Assembly: GCF_003184185.1 (NCBI RefSeq)
Contig: NZ_QHJG01000021.1
Coordinates: forward strand, 1-64,000
Source: Legionella qingyii
Lineage (GTDB): Bacteria > Pseudomonadota > Gammaproteobacteria > Legionellales > Legionellaceae
Direction: 5' to 3'
Length of the DNA: 64,000 nucleotides
How positions within the stretch are numbered: position 1 is the first letter of the stretch; each line of letters begins with the position of its first letter. The position numbers and the translations under genes are program-made. The notes under the pieces are model-generated. The model was given only the letters and a program-made list of their open reading frames with translations, was not told the DNA's origin and searched no databases. Shown here in pieces: positions 1-9,440 of the stretch.

Positions 1-127
1 TTGTCATTCCCGCAAAGGCGAGAATCCATAGGCTTAGTTACAATAAGTATTGTCATTCCCGCGAAGGCGGGAATCCATAGGCTTAGTTACAATAAGTATT
101 GTCATTCCCGCGCAGGCGGGAATCCAT
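1..127. repeat. 49-bp tandem repeat of a REP-like palindrome
   Basis: Three units begin at 1, 50 and 99, an exact 49-bp period. Each carries gtcattcccgcgaaggcggg or a near copy (a small cccgc/gcggg hairpin) followed by a shared linker. The third unit diverges after about 127. The array may continue upstream of the window. Related palindromes lie at 14226-14331 and 16094-16176, so this is a dispersed intergenic repeat family. It lies just upstream of the hydrogenase operon. Confidence 0.85.
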
Positions 128-185
128 TCTCAACGTCTGGAAAAACCTCGAAGCATCACGCTGCGCTCGAGCTATAAGGAGTTTT

Positions 186-1325
186 ATGTCTATAAAAATA
201 AGCTATTTCATGCCTTATTTAAAATTGCAGAGTCTATTGGATGCCTTGCACGATGCAGGATATTCCTGCGTTGGCCCTCAAGTACGCGATGGAGCCATCG
301 TTTATGATGTGCTCAATAGTGTAGATCAATTACCTTGGGGGATCCGTGATCAGCAAACTCCAGGAGGCTATCAATTAGAAAAAACTCCGGAACATAAGGC
401 ATTTGCCTTTGCCAATGGCCCACAAGCAATCAAACCTCTTTTATTTAAGCCTCAGGAAACGGTATGGAAAGTAAAACGGGACACTGAGGGAAAATTATCG
501 TTCCAACCCCATCAACCGGAGGAACAACCAATAGCGATGATTGGTGCACGCTCTTGTGATTTAGCAGCAATGACCATTCAAGACAAAGTATTTATTAAGG
601 GCGCCCATCCCGATCCACGTTATAAAAAACGGCGTGAACAGTTCTTTATTGTTGCAGTCAACTGCTCTTATTCCTCAAACAACTGTTTTTGTGTTTCAGC
701 AGGAACCGGTCCTGAAGTCAAGAATTCGTTTGATATGCTTATGACTGAAATTGATGATGGATTTGTAGTCAAATCAGGCAGTGAACGTGGACAAGCGATT
801 ATTGATAGCTTACAGTTATCTGAAGCAAAAGCGATTCAATGCACCAAAGTAAGTAAAATTATAGAACATACCGCAGCCATGCAAACAAAAAGAATCCCTT
901 TAGATAATAAACAAGGTTTACGCGATTTGTTATTTGCCAACTTAAATCACTCAAGATGGGAGGAAGTGGCAGAACGATGTTTATCCTGTGGTAACTGCAC
1001 CTCAGTGTGTCCAACATGTTTTTGCCATAGTGAAGTAGAAAAACCCAGTCTGGATGGCACTTGTAGCGAGCATCAACGCGAATGGGATTCTTGCTTTACT
1101 GCAGGCCACAGCTATTTGAGTGGAAAAGTACTTCGTGAGGATACGCGTAAACGATATAGACAATGGTTGACTCATAAGGTAGGCAGTTGGTTTGATCAGT
1201 TTGACACCAGTGGTTGTGTAGGTTGTGGACGATGCGTTACCTGGTGCCCTGTGGGTATTGATATGACTGAAGAATTAGCCGCTGTTTCTGGTGAATCCAA
1301 CGTGAGGATTAAAGAAAGTGATTAA
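186..1325 (+). CDS. hydB: NAD(P)-linked [NiFe] hydrogenase, beta (iron-sulfur) subunit
   Basis: Electron-transfer subunit of a cytoplasmic heterotetrameric [NiFe] hydrogenase of the sulfhydrogenase/group 3b type. Two cysteine clusters for [4Fe-4S] centres are visible, [16 protein letters not shown] near residue 265 and [13 protein letters not shown] near residue 344. I place the start at ATG 186 because a good ribosome site (taaggag, 175-181) precedes it; the longer reading from TTG 99 runs through repeat DNA. This gives 379 residues, normal for the family. It is the first gene of a tightly packed operon in the same order as Pyrococcus hydBGDA, and overlaps the next gene by 8 bp. Family assignment is firm; the physiological direction (H2 production or uptake) cannot be read from sequence. 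Confidence 0.9.
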   Translation: MSIKISYFMPYLKLQSLLDALHDAGYSCVGPQVRDGAIVYDVLNSVDQLPWGIRDQQTPGGYQLEKTPEHKAFAFANGPQAIKPLLFKPQETVWKVKRDTEGKLSFQPHQPEEQPIAMIGARSCDLAAMTIQDKVFIKGAHPDPRYKKRREQFFIVAVNCSYSSNNCFCVSAGTGPEVKNSFDMLMTEIDDGFVVKSGSERGQAIIDSLQLSEAKAIQCTKVSKIIEHTAAMQTKRIPLDNKQGLRDLLFANLNHSRWEEVAERCLSCGNCTSVCPTCFCHSEVEKPSLDGTCSEHQREWDSCFTAGHSYLSGKVLREDTRKRYRQWLTHKVGSWFDQFDTSGCVGCGRCVTWCPVGIDMTEELAAVSGESNVRIKESD

Positions 1326-2163
1326 CCCAAAAATTGATCCTTATTTGCCACTTGAGGCTATCATTGTAGAGAAAACCGAAGAATCCCCTACCATTTTTAC
1401 CTTGCATTTACGTTTTCTTGATCCCGAACATCAGCAACAATTTCGCTTTTACCCCGGGCAATTTAATATGCTTTATCTGTATGGGGTGGGTGAAGTTGCG
1501 ATTTCCATTGTTTCTGACCCGGAAAAGAAAAATATTCTGACCCACACTATCCGTGCCATAGGTCGAGTAACTAAAGCATTACAAAAACTCCAACCTGGAG
1601 ACCGCATTGGAGTACGCGGTCCTTATGGACGCGGGTGGCCGCTTGAACACACAATAGGCAAAGATGTTGTAGTACTCACAGGCGGTCTGGGTTGTGCCCC
1701 TTCGGTTTCGATTATCGAATATATTTTAGCGCGTAGAGAACAATATGGTCATCTGAGTATCCTGCAAGGCGTAAAACACAGCGATGATTTTATTTTCAGA
1801 AAACAATATGCAATTTGGCAAAAATCACCCAATACTGTAATTCATGTTGCCGCAGATCAAGCAGGGCCTAAATGGCCGTGGGCTGTTGGTTATGTTACGG
1901 ATATGATTGATAAACTCAATCTAAATCCTGAAAATACAGTTGTCATGATGTGTGGACCGGAAATGATGATGAATACTGCGGTCAAGGTACTCCATCAACG
2001 AGGAATTTCAGAAGATAATATTTATTTGAGCATGGAACGAAATATGGAGTGTGGTATAGGACAATGCGGACATTGCCAATATGGAGGTGTTTTTATTTGT
2101 AAGGATGGTCCTGTTTTTACCTATTCAAAAATCAAAGAATTATTTAATGAGCCAGGATTTTAA
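1318..2163 (+). CDS. hydG: NAD(P)-linked [NiFe] hydrogenase, gamma (flavin) subunit
   Basis: FAD- and NAD(P)-binding subunit that passes electrons between NAD(P)(H) and the hydrogenase iron-sulfur chain; related to dihydroorotate dehydrogenase electron-transfer subunits and ferredoxin-NADP reductases. Visible motifs in order are the flavin-binding region with FYPGQFNML, the nucleotide-binding [15 protein letters not shown], and near residues 245-266 a [2Fe-2S] cluster motif CGIGQCGHC plus a further Cys. The start is GTG at 1318, inside the end of the upstream gene, implying translational coupling. 281 residues is the usual length. Confidence 0.9.
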   Translation: MINPKIDPYLPLEAIIVEKTEESPTIFTLHLRFLDPEHQQQFRFYPGQFNMLYLYGVGEVAISIVSDPEKKNILTHTIRAIGRVTKALQKLQPGDRIGVRGPYGRGWPLEHTIGKDVVVLTGGLGCAPSVSIIEYILARREQYGHLSILQGVKHSDDFIFRKQYAIWQKSPNTVIHVAADQAGPKWPWAVGYVTDMIDKLNLNPENTVVMMCGPEMMMNTAVKVLHQRGISEDNIYLSMERNMECGIGQCGHCQYGGVFICKDGPVFTYSKIKELFNEPGF

Positions 2164-2168
2164 CAACC

Positions 2169-2954
2169 ATGAAGCCACGTGTAGCGGTACATAAATTTAC
2201 GTCATGCGATGGATGTCAATTAGCCTTTTTAAATTCAGGAGAGGCCTTACTCACATTATCTGACTTAGTGGATATGGTGCATTTTTCAGAGGCAGGGGCA
2301 GTCGAGTTGGATGCACAAGTGGATATCGCATTTGTTGAAGGCAGTATTTCTACCCCAGACGAAGAGCAGCGCATAAAAAAAATTCGCGAAAACAGCAAAT
2401 TCATTATTACGATTGGCGCCTGTGCTACTGCAGGTGGCGTTCAAGCATTACGCCATTTCGCCAATACCAAAGAATGGGTAAGCAGTATTTATGCTTCTCC
2501 AGAATACATCCATAGCTTAAGCACCTCAACTCCAATTGCGTCGCATGTTAAAGTAGATTGGGAATTATGGGGTTGCCCTGTTAATAGCAATCAAGTATTG
2601 GAAGCGATTCGTTTTTTATTATCCAATGCAACGCCACGCATCAAACAAGATTCTGAATGTATGGAGTGTAAACGGAAAGGCAATATTTGTGTTTTAGTCA
2701 CCCAAAAACAACCTTGCATGGGCCCTGTAACCAAATTAGGCTGTGGCTCCCTATGTCCAACAGTAGGACGAGGATGTTATGCATGTTATGGTCCTAAAGA
2801 AAATTCCAACCCTCAATCCTTGGGAAAATGGTTTGAACAGCTAGGCCTGACTCGAGAAGCCATTGCACAAAAATTTTTGCATATAAATAATCAAGCACCA
2901 GTGTTTAATAAAGCAGGTACTTATTTCAAGGGAATTAAAATCAGCAATGAGTAA
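2169..2954 (+). CDS. hydD: [NiFe] hydrogenase small (delta) subunit
   Basis: Small subunit that carries the iron-sulfur clusters next to the Ni-Fe site. Near the N-terminus FTSCDGCQ supplies the proximal-cluster CxxC pair, followed by GACA, WGCPVN, and a C-terminal cysteine-rich part ending in PTVGRGCYACYG. There is no twin-arginine signal, so the enzyme is cytoplasmic, unlike uptake hydrogenases. It starts 5 nt after the gamma subunit stop and overlaps the large subunit gene by 8 bp. 261 residues matches group 3 small subunits. Confidence 0.9.
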   Translation: MKPRVAVHKFTSCDGCQLAFLNSGEALLTLSDLVDMVHFSEAGAVELDAQVDIAFVEGSISTPDEEQRIKKIRENSKFIITIGACATAGGVQALRHFANTKEWVSSIYASPEYIHSLSTSTPIASHVKVDWELWGCPVNSNQVLEAIRFLLSNATPRIKQDSECMECKRKGNICVLVTQKQPCMGPVTKLGCGSLCPTVGRGCYACYGPKENSNPQSLGKWFEQLGLTREAIAQKFLHINNQAPVFNKAGTYFKGIKISNE

Positions 2955-4239
2955 TACTATATCTATCAACGTTCCCATTTTAGCGCGCGTCGAAGGTGAA
3001 GGAGCGCTAGAACTGCACATTCAAGACAATGCAATCACCAAATTGCAATTAAAAATTTATGAACCCCCTAGATTGTTTGAGAAGTTTCTTGAAGGCAGAA
3101 GCTACACCGAGGTGTTGGATCTTGTAGCGCGAATCTGTGGAATATGTCCGGTTGCCTACCAAATGAGTGCGACTCAGGCAATTGAGCATTGTTTTGGGAT
3201 ACAACCCTCCCCTTGGGTACGTGAAATGCGCCGTCTCTTTTACTGCGGTGAATGGCTGGAAAGCCATAGCATGCACATACATTTTTTAGCACTACCTGAT
3301 TTTTTAGGATTTAAATCAGCACCTGAAATGGCGAAACGTTATCCCGAAGAAGTAAGACGCGGCATCCGTTTGCAGGCATTTGGCAATGATTTAATCAAAT
3401 TATTTGGTGGCCGTTCGGTGCATCCGGTTGGTGCCTGCTTGGGTGGATTTTATAAAGCGCCTAATCATATGGCAATCAACACACTTTTAGAAAACGCAAA
3501 AGCGCGCATCGAAGATTGTGACGCATTAATTCGCTGGCTTGCAAAACTGTCATTTCCGGATAACTCTCATGACTTTACTTGTGTCTCGCTGTATCACCCC
3601 ACGGAATATCCATTCAATGAGGGACGTTTAGTCTCTGATCACGGATTAAATATCAACATTGAGGAATTTGATGCTTATTTCAAAGAGCACCAAGTCCCCT
3701 ATTCCACTGCCTTGCATTGTTTATTGCAGAATAAGCCTTATCTGGTAGGGCCTCTTGCACGCATCAATAATTGTTTTGGTCATCTTCCGACACCTATTCA
3801 TCTTCTGCTTCAAGATTTAAAAATAAATTTTCCTTCTCATAATATGTATCACAGCATGATGGCCCGCGCGGTTGAAATCTATTTTTGCGTTTTGGAGTCC
3901 ATACGCATTATGGAACAGTATGAAATTCCTAAAGAAGCACATCCAGAGATTAAGCCACGTGCCGGAACAGGATTTGGATGTACCGAAGCTCCCAGAGGGA
4001 CTCTGTGGCAACATATTCAATTAGATGCTCAAGGACAAGTTAAACTTGCCCGTATTGTGCCGCCAACCAGCCAGAATCAGGCGCGTATTGAGCAAGATTT
4101 ACGTATTTCTTTGGCGCAATATGGCCTTAATCAAGACGAAGAGTCATTACGCGCCTATAGCGAAATGATTATTCGCAATTATGATCCATGTATTTCATGC
4201 TCCACTCATTTTTTAACAATTAAAGTGAATCGAGAATGA
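2947..4239 (+). CDS. hydA: [NiFe] hydrogenase large (alpha, catalytic) subunit
   Basis: Catalytic subunit that holds the Ni-Fe(CN)2CO centre and splits or forms H2. Both nickel-ligand motifs are intact, RICGICPVAYQM near residue 60 and DPCISCSTHFL near the C-terminus. The tail after the second motif (LTIKVNRE) is the segment expected to be removed by the maturation protease encoded next. The RICGICPVAYQM form and the gene order point to the group 3b bidirectional NAD(P)-dependent class. 430 residues is normal. The start overlaps the small subunit gene, and the stop overlaps the protease gene by 4 bp. Confidence 0.92.
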   Translation: MSNTISINVPILARVEGEGALELHIQDNAITKLQLKIYEPPRLFEKFLEGRSYTEVLDLVARICGICPVAYQMSATQAIEHCFGIQPSPWVREMRRLFYCGEWLESHSMHIHFLALPDFLGFKSAPEMAKRYPEEVRRGIRLQAFGNDLIKLFGGRSVHPVGACLGGFYKAPNHMAINTLLENAKARIEDCDALIRWLAKLSFPDNSHDFTCVSLYHPTEYPFNEGRLVSDHGLNINIEEFDAYFKEHQVPYSTALHCLLQNKPYLVGPLARINNCFGHLPTPIHLLLQDLKINFPSHNMYHSMMARAVEIYFCVLESIRIMEQYEIPKEAHPEIKPRAGTGFGCTEAPRGTLWQHIQLDAQGQVKLARIVPPTSQNQARIEQDLRISLAQYGLNQDEESLRAYSEMIIRNYDPCISCSTHFLTIKVNRE

Positions 4240-4709
4240 ACCTCATCAAAGTATTAGGCATCGGTTCCCCTTTTGGCGATGATCAAGCAGGTTGGAAGGT
4301 AGCCGCAGAGTTAAGACGACAACTTGCAATCCCAACCCCTATGGCACCTTACGTGCTTATTGAGCACCATGATCGCCCGGGTGTTCGGCTGATAGAGTTA
4401 ATTAGAGGCTTCAACACGATCTTTATCATTGATGCAGTCAAATCAGGTAGTGAAGTTGGGACTATTCATCGGTTTCACAAAGATGCACTTCTTGATTCGG
4501 AGCCCACATTCTCAACTCATGGCATCAGTATTCTCCAAGCCCTGCAATTAGCTGGTGCCCTGAATGAATTACCAGCCAATCTTTTATTTTATGGAATCGA
4601 AATTGACGCAATTACCCTGGATGAAACACTATCTCCTCAAGTAGAACAAGCAATTGGGGAGGTGACACGTCTCCTATTAAGTGAGATTGTTATAACTTAT
4701 AGATTTTAG
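4236..4709 (+). CDS. Hydrogenase maturation protease
   Basis: HyaD/HoxW-family endopeptidase that removes the C-terminal tail of the hydrogenase large subunit after nickel insertion. The N-terminal motif GIGSPFGDDQAG contains the conserved Asp that senses nickel, HHDRPG provides a second acidic/His site, and IIDAVKSG is typical of the fold. 157 residues is the usual size. The start codon overlaps the hydA stop (ATGA), so the protease is made together with its likely substrate. No hyp accessory genes follow in the window; they would have to be elsewhere. Confidence 0.85.
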   Translation: MNLIKVLGIGSPFGDDQAGWKVAAELRRQLAIPTPMAPYVLIEHHDRPGVRLIELIRGFNTIFIIDAVKSGSEVGTIHRFHKDALLDSEPTFSTHGISILQALQLAGALNELPANLLFYGIEIDAITLDETLSPQVEQAIGEVTRLLLSEIVITYRF

Positions 4710-4919
4710 TTTTCCCTGGCATTCGAGGAATAATAAAAAAACAACTCCATTCAAATTAAAGAGAGCTGCTGCTAATTTTCTACCTTACTCTATCCTGCGG
4801 CTTGCTCGCAAGGACCAGGCGCCAAAAGAAATATAATTTGCTTTTCCTAGAAAAAGAAATATTCTATTTTCATGTTTTGCACGCTTTGATTAACTCTTAA
4901 AGATTAATGGAGACCAAAT

Positions 4920-5708
4920 ATGTCACACGTTGCACTTATTACTGGAGCAAGCAGTGGTATCGGGCGAGCATTAGCTTTAGAGCTGGCATCTAAGGACATC
5001 ACCGTAATTGCTATTGCAAGAAATAACGATGAATTAATTAAACTAAAGGATAAAAACCCGAATAAGATTAAAATAATACCCGCGGATATTACTACGGATA
5101 AGGGTTTAAACAAAATTGAAGAAGAACTTAATGGATTAAAAATCAATTACTTGATCCATAGTGCAGGTATTATTTCTCCTCTTGGTTTATTACATGAAGC
5201 AAGGCCTTCTGATGTAAAGAAAATAATTGCAACAAATCTTATTGCACCCATACTGCTCACTCAAAAGACACTGCCTTTCTTCTCCAAAAAAGGCGGTCGA
5301 ATTTTAAACATTACTTCCGTAGCTTCAGAACATGCCGTCCCAGGTGCAGGTGCTTACTGCATCACCAAATCGGCGCTCAATATGTGGACGCAAGTCTTGC
5401 AGACTGAATTGCCTCCTGGGATCGTAGCTACTGATGTTATCCCAGGGGAAGTAGATACTGAAATGCAAAAAAATTTGCGCGAATGTCCTATTGAACAATT
5501 CCCATTAGCTAGAGAATTTCAAGAAGCGTACCAAGAAAAAACCTTGATTCCACCCTCTGTATGCGCTGACTTTTTAGCGTTCCTCTTATTAAAAACCACA
5601 CCGGAAGAATTTTCTGCAAAAAGATGGAATATTTATAAACATTATACAAAGAAAATTCCTCTTCCATTGAATAAAGAAAAACTCAATGATGGGCTAAAAA
5701 AACAATAG
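4920..5708 (+). CDS. Short-chain dehydrogenase/reductase (SDR)
   Basis: Classical SDR oxidoreductase using NAD(P)(H); substrate unknown. The dinucleotide motif TGASSGIG lies at residues 8-15, the SAG structural motif at 81-83 (HSAGI), and catalytic residues fit Ser133, Tyr146 and Lys150 (YCITK). 262 residues is normal. A GGAG ribosome site sits 7 nt before ATG 4920. It stands alone, 210 bp after the hydrogenase operon, in a stretch where I see no other gene. The specific reaction cannot be named. Confidence 0.85.
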   Translation: MSHVALITGASSGIGRALALELASKDITVIAIARNNDELIKLKDKNPNKIKIIPADITTDKGLNKIEEELNGLKINYLIHSAGIISPLGLLHEARPSDVKKIIATNLIAPILLTQKTLPFFSKKGGRILNITSVASEHAVPGAGAYCITKSALNMWTQVLQTELPPGIVATDVIPGEVDTEMQKNLRECPIEQFPLAREFQEAYQEKTLIPPSVCADFLAFLLLKTTPEEFSAKRWNIYKHYTKKIPLPLNKEKLNDGLKKQ

Positions 5709-5766
5709 AATAAAAAAATACAGCTGCGGTTTGCAATTGTAATGGCTTAGAACCAACTTCCTAGAG

Positions 5767-6261
5767 TTATTCAAAAAGCAAAGCCATGAAAATATGATGT
5801 TCATATGTTCCATCGATTCGCACCGCATTTTTATGCACCCCTTCTTTTACAAATCCATATTTTTCATACAATGAAATTGCGGCCTGATTGTGTTCACGCA
5901 CGGTAAGCTCAATGCGGGTTAACCCCTTTTGCTTAGCCATATGCAATGCGGTACTTAATAACTCTTCCCCAATTCCCTGCCCTCGGTACGGTGCAATTAC
6001 ACCAATTCCTAAAGAACCAACATGAGCAAAAACAGGTCGATCAAGCGGACTAATATCACACCATCCAACTAATTTCCCATCACACATTGCGACTACTTGA
6101 GGCCAATTATCTTTGATATGTCCTAAAACAAACGCCTTAGTTAATTCGATAGGAGGTCCTTCCAAAAAAGCTAAAAATTTACGTTCGCGAGCAACACTAT
6201 CTACAGCGGACCAAAACGCTTCAATGTGTTTTTCCTGAATCGGCATAATAGTAAATTGCAT
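5767..6261 (-). CDS. GNAT-family N-acetyltransferase
   Basis: Acetyl-CoA-dependent acetyltransferase of the GNAT superfamily. The acetyl-CoA binding motif A is clear (IAPYRGQGIGEELL, about residues 90-103), followed by the typical NQAAISLYEKYGFV segment. 164 residues is a normal single-domain length. The substrate could be a protein N-terminus, an amine or an antibiotic; sequence does not decide. The ATG at 6261 has no recognisable ribosome site upstream. It is convergent with the SDR gene and divergent from the calpain-like gene. Confidence 0.82.
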   Translation of the reverse strand: MQFTIMPIQEKHIEAFWSAVDSVARERKFLAFLEGPPIELTKAFVLGHIKDNWPQVVAMCDGKLVGWCDISPLDRPVFAHVGSLGIGVIAPYRGQGIGEELLSTALHMAKQKGLTRIELTVREHNQAAISLYEKYGFVKEGVHKNAVRIDGTYEHHIFMALLFE

Positions 6262-6434
6262 AGGAGGCTCTTAAGGTGGGCATCGATGTATAGTAAAAAG
6301 AAGATTTATCTTTGAGTCAATAAGCTGTTACTCATTTTCACTGACAAATTAGGTGCTGTTTGCATTTTGCTCGCTTGAACCCTATCTCATTGATTCGTGT
6401 TCATTGCAATTTGATTTATTGGAAATTATTAACC

Positions 6435-6467
6435 CTTAATGATCTTTTAATGCTCATCAAGTATAAT
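6435..6467 (+). promoter_or_regulatory. PmrA-type box and -10 element of the calpain-like gene
   Basis: Two TTAAT half-sites lie 11 bp apart (6436-6440 and 6447-6451), preceded by c at 6435. This fits the Legionella PmrA-regulator consensus (cTTAATatT, two free bases, cTTAAt) in spacing and half-sites, though not in the middle. A perfect TATAAT follows at 6462-6467, 10 bp after the box. PmrA controls many Dot/Icm effector genes in L. pneumophila. The predicted transcript would start near 6474, about 40 nt before ATG 6512. Confidence 0.6.
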
Positions 6468-6511
6468 AAACAATTAACCATAAGTCCCACATCGTTTTTA
6501 TTGGAGATATT

Positions 6512-9268
6512 ATGCTACCACTGAATTTCATAACTCAAGGAAGTCTTGTGGTTCCAGCCAATATTTCAGTGCCTTTGGTCTTCCCTGGAGTTAGAGGAAA
6601 AATAAAAAAACCAATTCCATTACCTGGGGACCGATCATTAGAAGCGAATAGCTTGGCAATAATCCAGCCACTGAATTTAGATAAGCCAGAAGAAAAACAG
6701 CGATTTAGGTTAACTCCTTATGTCCCCATAGGTTCGAGTCGTGATGATTTGCCTGAAAATCAAAGAAATATTTCTATTGATGAGGAAAATAGCTGTGAAG
6801 TCGAACTTGATGATCCTACCCAGTATTTAGAATATATCGAACAATATCAACAAACCGAGGCCCCCTTATTTGGTAAGGGCTCTCCATCTATAGACGATGT
6901 TAGACAAGCCAGGGTACCCGATTGCTTTTTATTAGCGTCCATAGCAGCTATTTTGAGTCAACCCGACGGAGCCAGCTACATTCGTAGTATGTTGCGACAA
7001 AATAATGATGGGACAACGACCGTTCGTTTATTCAACCCTAAAACATTGGAACCAGTTTATGTCCGAGTAGAAAACTCCTACATCGTAGATCAAAAAGGTA
7101 GTTTAAATAACCACACTGCGCTATGGGTCGATATACTTGAAAAAGCAGCAGCCTCGGTTCCCGAGTTTTTTGGAAATACGAACCCTTCCATGAGTGGCGC
7201 TCTGAAAGGTGGCACAGAATCTAATGCATTGAAAATATTAACGGGTTGCCATTCGAAAGAAAAATATATTAATAATGATAAGTTTTTCGCTTGGGATATA
7301 GGTAACTTTTTTGCTAGTGAGCTTGAACAATTGGAGGTATTAACCCAACAGAAAAAGCTCATGCAAGAACTCGGAGGAGAACACCAATCTGGAATAGATA
7401 AAATTATTTCAGAAATGCTCTCAGCAAGAATAAGAGTCTTTGAAGAAATTTTTGATGAGGACGCGGAAAAAATCTGTTTGCAATTAATTGATTTTTATAT
7501 AAAAAATAGAGATGTATGGGGAAAAAAATACAATGAGTATAGTAATAGCCAACAACGTCTTGAAGAAATCATAAAACATTTTTCACAGGATGAGACAAAT
7601 CAACAAGCAGTTGATATCTTAAAAAAATTATTTAATTACTATCATAAAGATGTAAAACAAAATGTACGAAGAGATAATCAAGAACTATTCAGCGGAATTT
7701 ATTCACCTGAAGAGCTCCAAGTTTTTAACGACATTACAAATAAACTCGCTGAGGGTGAATCCTTAACAGCCGGAACTCCCCATAGATACGATGAAAAGGT
7801 ACCCGGCCTAAGAGCGATGCACGCTTATACGATTGTTGATGCTTTTGAAACGCTACGTCCTGTTAATAAAGATGAGGATGTAATGCGTCCGATTAAAATG
7901 ATACGCATTAGAAATCCGTGGGGATTCACAGGCAGGATTTATTTGCCTAATATGGAAAATCCTGATCAAATTGAGATTAAAGAAGAGCGTGTTGCAGGTA
8001 CTTTTGATTTAGAACTTAAAGATTTTTGTCGTTATTATGAAAGTTATACCAGCACCCAAAACTTCACCGAGGTTCGAGTACTGGCTGAAAAAAGAAAGCG
8101 GTTAGCCTTAAAAATGCAAAATCTCTTAAACGGAGACCATACATTACCGGGGAAAGACACTCAACATGATTTATCGTCAAAAATAGATGCATATTTTGAA
8201 TGCAAAGCTGATTTAGTGAGCATCCAAATGATTGCTGTTGAATTGTTAAATGAGGATATTCATAAAAAAATCGCGGAAGTGTTTGAAGATAAGCAAAGAA
8301 ATTACGAAGATGTTATAGATTCATTAAAGGAAATTATTGAAGCCAATAAAATAACTATGATGAATATTTTTCAAACCTCCGATTGTGAGTTAATCGCTGT
8401 ATCAATTAATTACTGGTGGCAAAATGCGAATCAACAATGTTCTCCAGAGGATGAGAAAAAATATGAACATCAATTAATTGATTCTGTTATGAAAGATAAT
8501 TTGCTTTGGCAACATTTCGTTGAAAATTATCAAACGAATGCTTCTCTAGCTTTAAAGCCATTGAATAAATCGAGACGATTAATTGATGACTTATTTAAAA
8601 GTATTGAGGAATCAAAAGAATCGCTACAATCATTAGACCCACATGATGAGGGTTATGTATCATTTCTAAAAGCACTATTACTCCAAACCGCTTTGCTGAA
8701 ACAACATATTGGTTATCTTGAAAAAAACGAACAACTTTTGCTACAGTATGATATTAAAATAGATGCCTTTCGCAAAAAAGCGGCACAACTTGATGCTTAT
8801 ATCGAAGAATTAATGCAGAGCAATCCAAGCGCTTATCATGTTAAAATGCAACTCGAACAAGAATTACCGCAACAAAGTGTATCAATAGATGATTTTACCG
8901 CTGATACCGAACGACTTTTAAAAAAGAATTTAGCTGAAATGGGCATAGTTTCAAATGAGTATCATGAAAAAGAACAAATCGCTCATGCTTCAAACCAAGA
9001 AAATGAAAGTGAGCCACAAAAATCGCGCTACTTGCCTCAATGGTTAATTTCTTTACAGAACTTATTAGAGCGAGTTCTTGAGGCAATTACGAATTGGAAT
9101 AGCCCTAATCCTATTAATAACGATCAAAGTTCGTCCCGCGCTGGATATAATCTAAAACCGACAGGTGATAAATATTCCAATCATTTTAAGAGATTGGCAT
9201 TTTTTGTCCCCGTTGTTCCTGATAATGAGACAATGCATACTGTCGCTGATTTCGTCTTCAAATCCTAA
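6512..9268 (+). CDS. Calpain-like (family C2) cysteine protease, probable Dot/Icm effector
   Basis: Large protein with a calpain-type papain-fold protease core. The nucleophile lies in ARVPDCFLLASIAAI (Cys138), the His in LRAMHAYTIVDAF (His437) and the Asn in IRIRNPWG (Asn468), so the full Cys-His-Asn triad is present. About 190 residues are inserted between the Cys and His parts, mostly helical and charged. Residues after about 500 look helical and coiled-coil-rich and match nothing I know. There is no signal peptide. Calpain-type proteases are mainly eukaryotic; together with the PmrA-type promoter this suggests a protein translocated into host cells. Start ATG 6512 has tggag upstream. Protease family is well supported; effector status is inference. 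Confidence 0.75.
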   Translation: MLPLNFITQGSLVVPANISVPLVFPGVRGKIKKPIPLPGDRSLEANSLAIIQPLNLDKPEEKQRFRLTPYVPIGSSRDDLPENQRNISIDEENSCEVELDDPTQYLEYIEQYQQTEAPLFGKGSPSIDDVRQARVPDCFLLASIAAILSQPDGASYIRSMLRQNNDGTTTVRLFNPKTLEPVYVRVENSYIVDQKGSLNNHTALWVDILEKAAASVPEFFGNTNPSMSGALKGGTESNALKILTGCHSKEKYINNDKFFAWDIGNFFASELEQLEVLTQQKKLMQELGGEHQSGIDKIISEMLSARIRVFEEIFDEDAEKICLQLIDFYIKNRDVWGKKYNEYSNSQQRLEEIIKHFSQDETNQQAVDILKKLFNYYHKDVKQNVRRDNQELFSGIYSPEELQVFNDITNKLAEGESLTAGTPHRYDEKVPGLRAMHAYTIVDAFETLRPVNKDEDVMRPIKMIRIRNPWGFTGRIYLPNMENPDQIEIKEERVAGTFDLELKDFCRYYESYTSTQNFTEVRVLAEKRKRLALKMQNLLNGDHTLPGKDTQHDLSSKIDAYFECKADLVSIQMIAVELLNEDIHKKIAEVFEDKQRNYEDVIDSLKEIIEANKITMMNIFQTSDCELIAVSINYWWQNANQQCSPEDEKKYEHQLIDSVMKDNLLWQHFVENYQTNASLALKPLNKSRRLIDDLFKSIEESKESLQSLDPHDEGYVSFLKALLLQTALLKQHIGYLEKNEQLLLQYDIKIDAFRKKAAQLDAYIEELMQSNPSAYHVKMQLEQELPQQSVSIDDFTADTERLLKKNLAEMGIVSNEYHEKEQIAHASNQENESEPQKSRYLPQWLISLQNLLERVLEAITNWNSPNPINNDQSSSRAGYNLKPTGDKYSNHFKRLAFFVPVVPDNETMHTVADFVFKS

Positions 9269-9273
9269 TCGCT

Positions 9274-9298
9274 AGATCTCCTTCCATACAGGAGGTCT
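9274..9298 (+). terminator. Hairpin after the calpain-like gene
   Basis: A 9-bp stem (agatctcct with aggaggtct, one G-U pair) and 7-nt loop starts 6 nt after the stop codon. No T-run follows, so it may be a transcript-end stabiliser rather than a classical terminator. Confidence 0.4.
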
Positions 9299-9440
9299 AA
9301 ACATTGCGCGTTATCCAGTGCACCCACAGATGGCCAATTACTTCAAATTTTCCTTAAAGTAAACTCTTTAATTAATTGGACAGGATAAAACCCCAAGAAC
9401 ATGTTATAGTTCAAATCAACAGCAACAACACTTAAAAAAT

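Noticed and set aside
1..127. Regularly spaced repeats suggesting a CRISPR array
   Set aside because: The supposed spacers are identical to each other, so it is a plain tandem repeat; no cas genes nearby.
99..185. TTG-initiated extension of HydB through the repeat
   Set aside because: The extra residues are translated repeat DNA; ATG 186 has a proper ribosome site.
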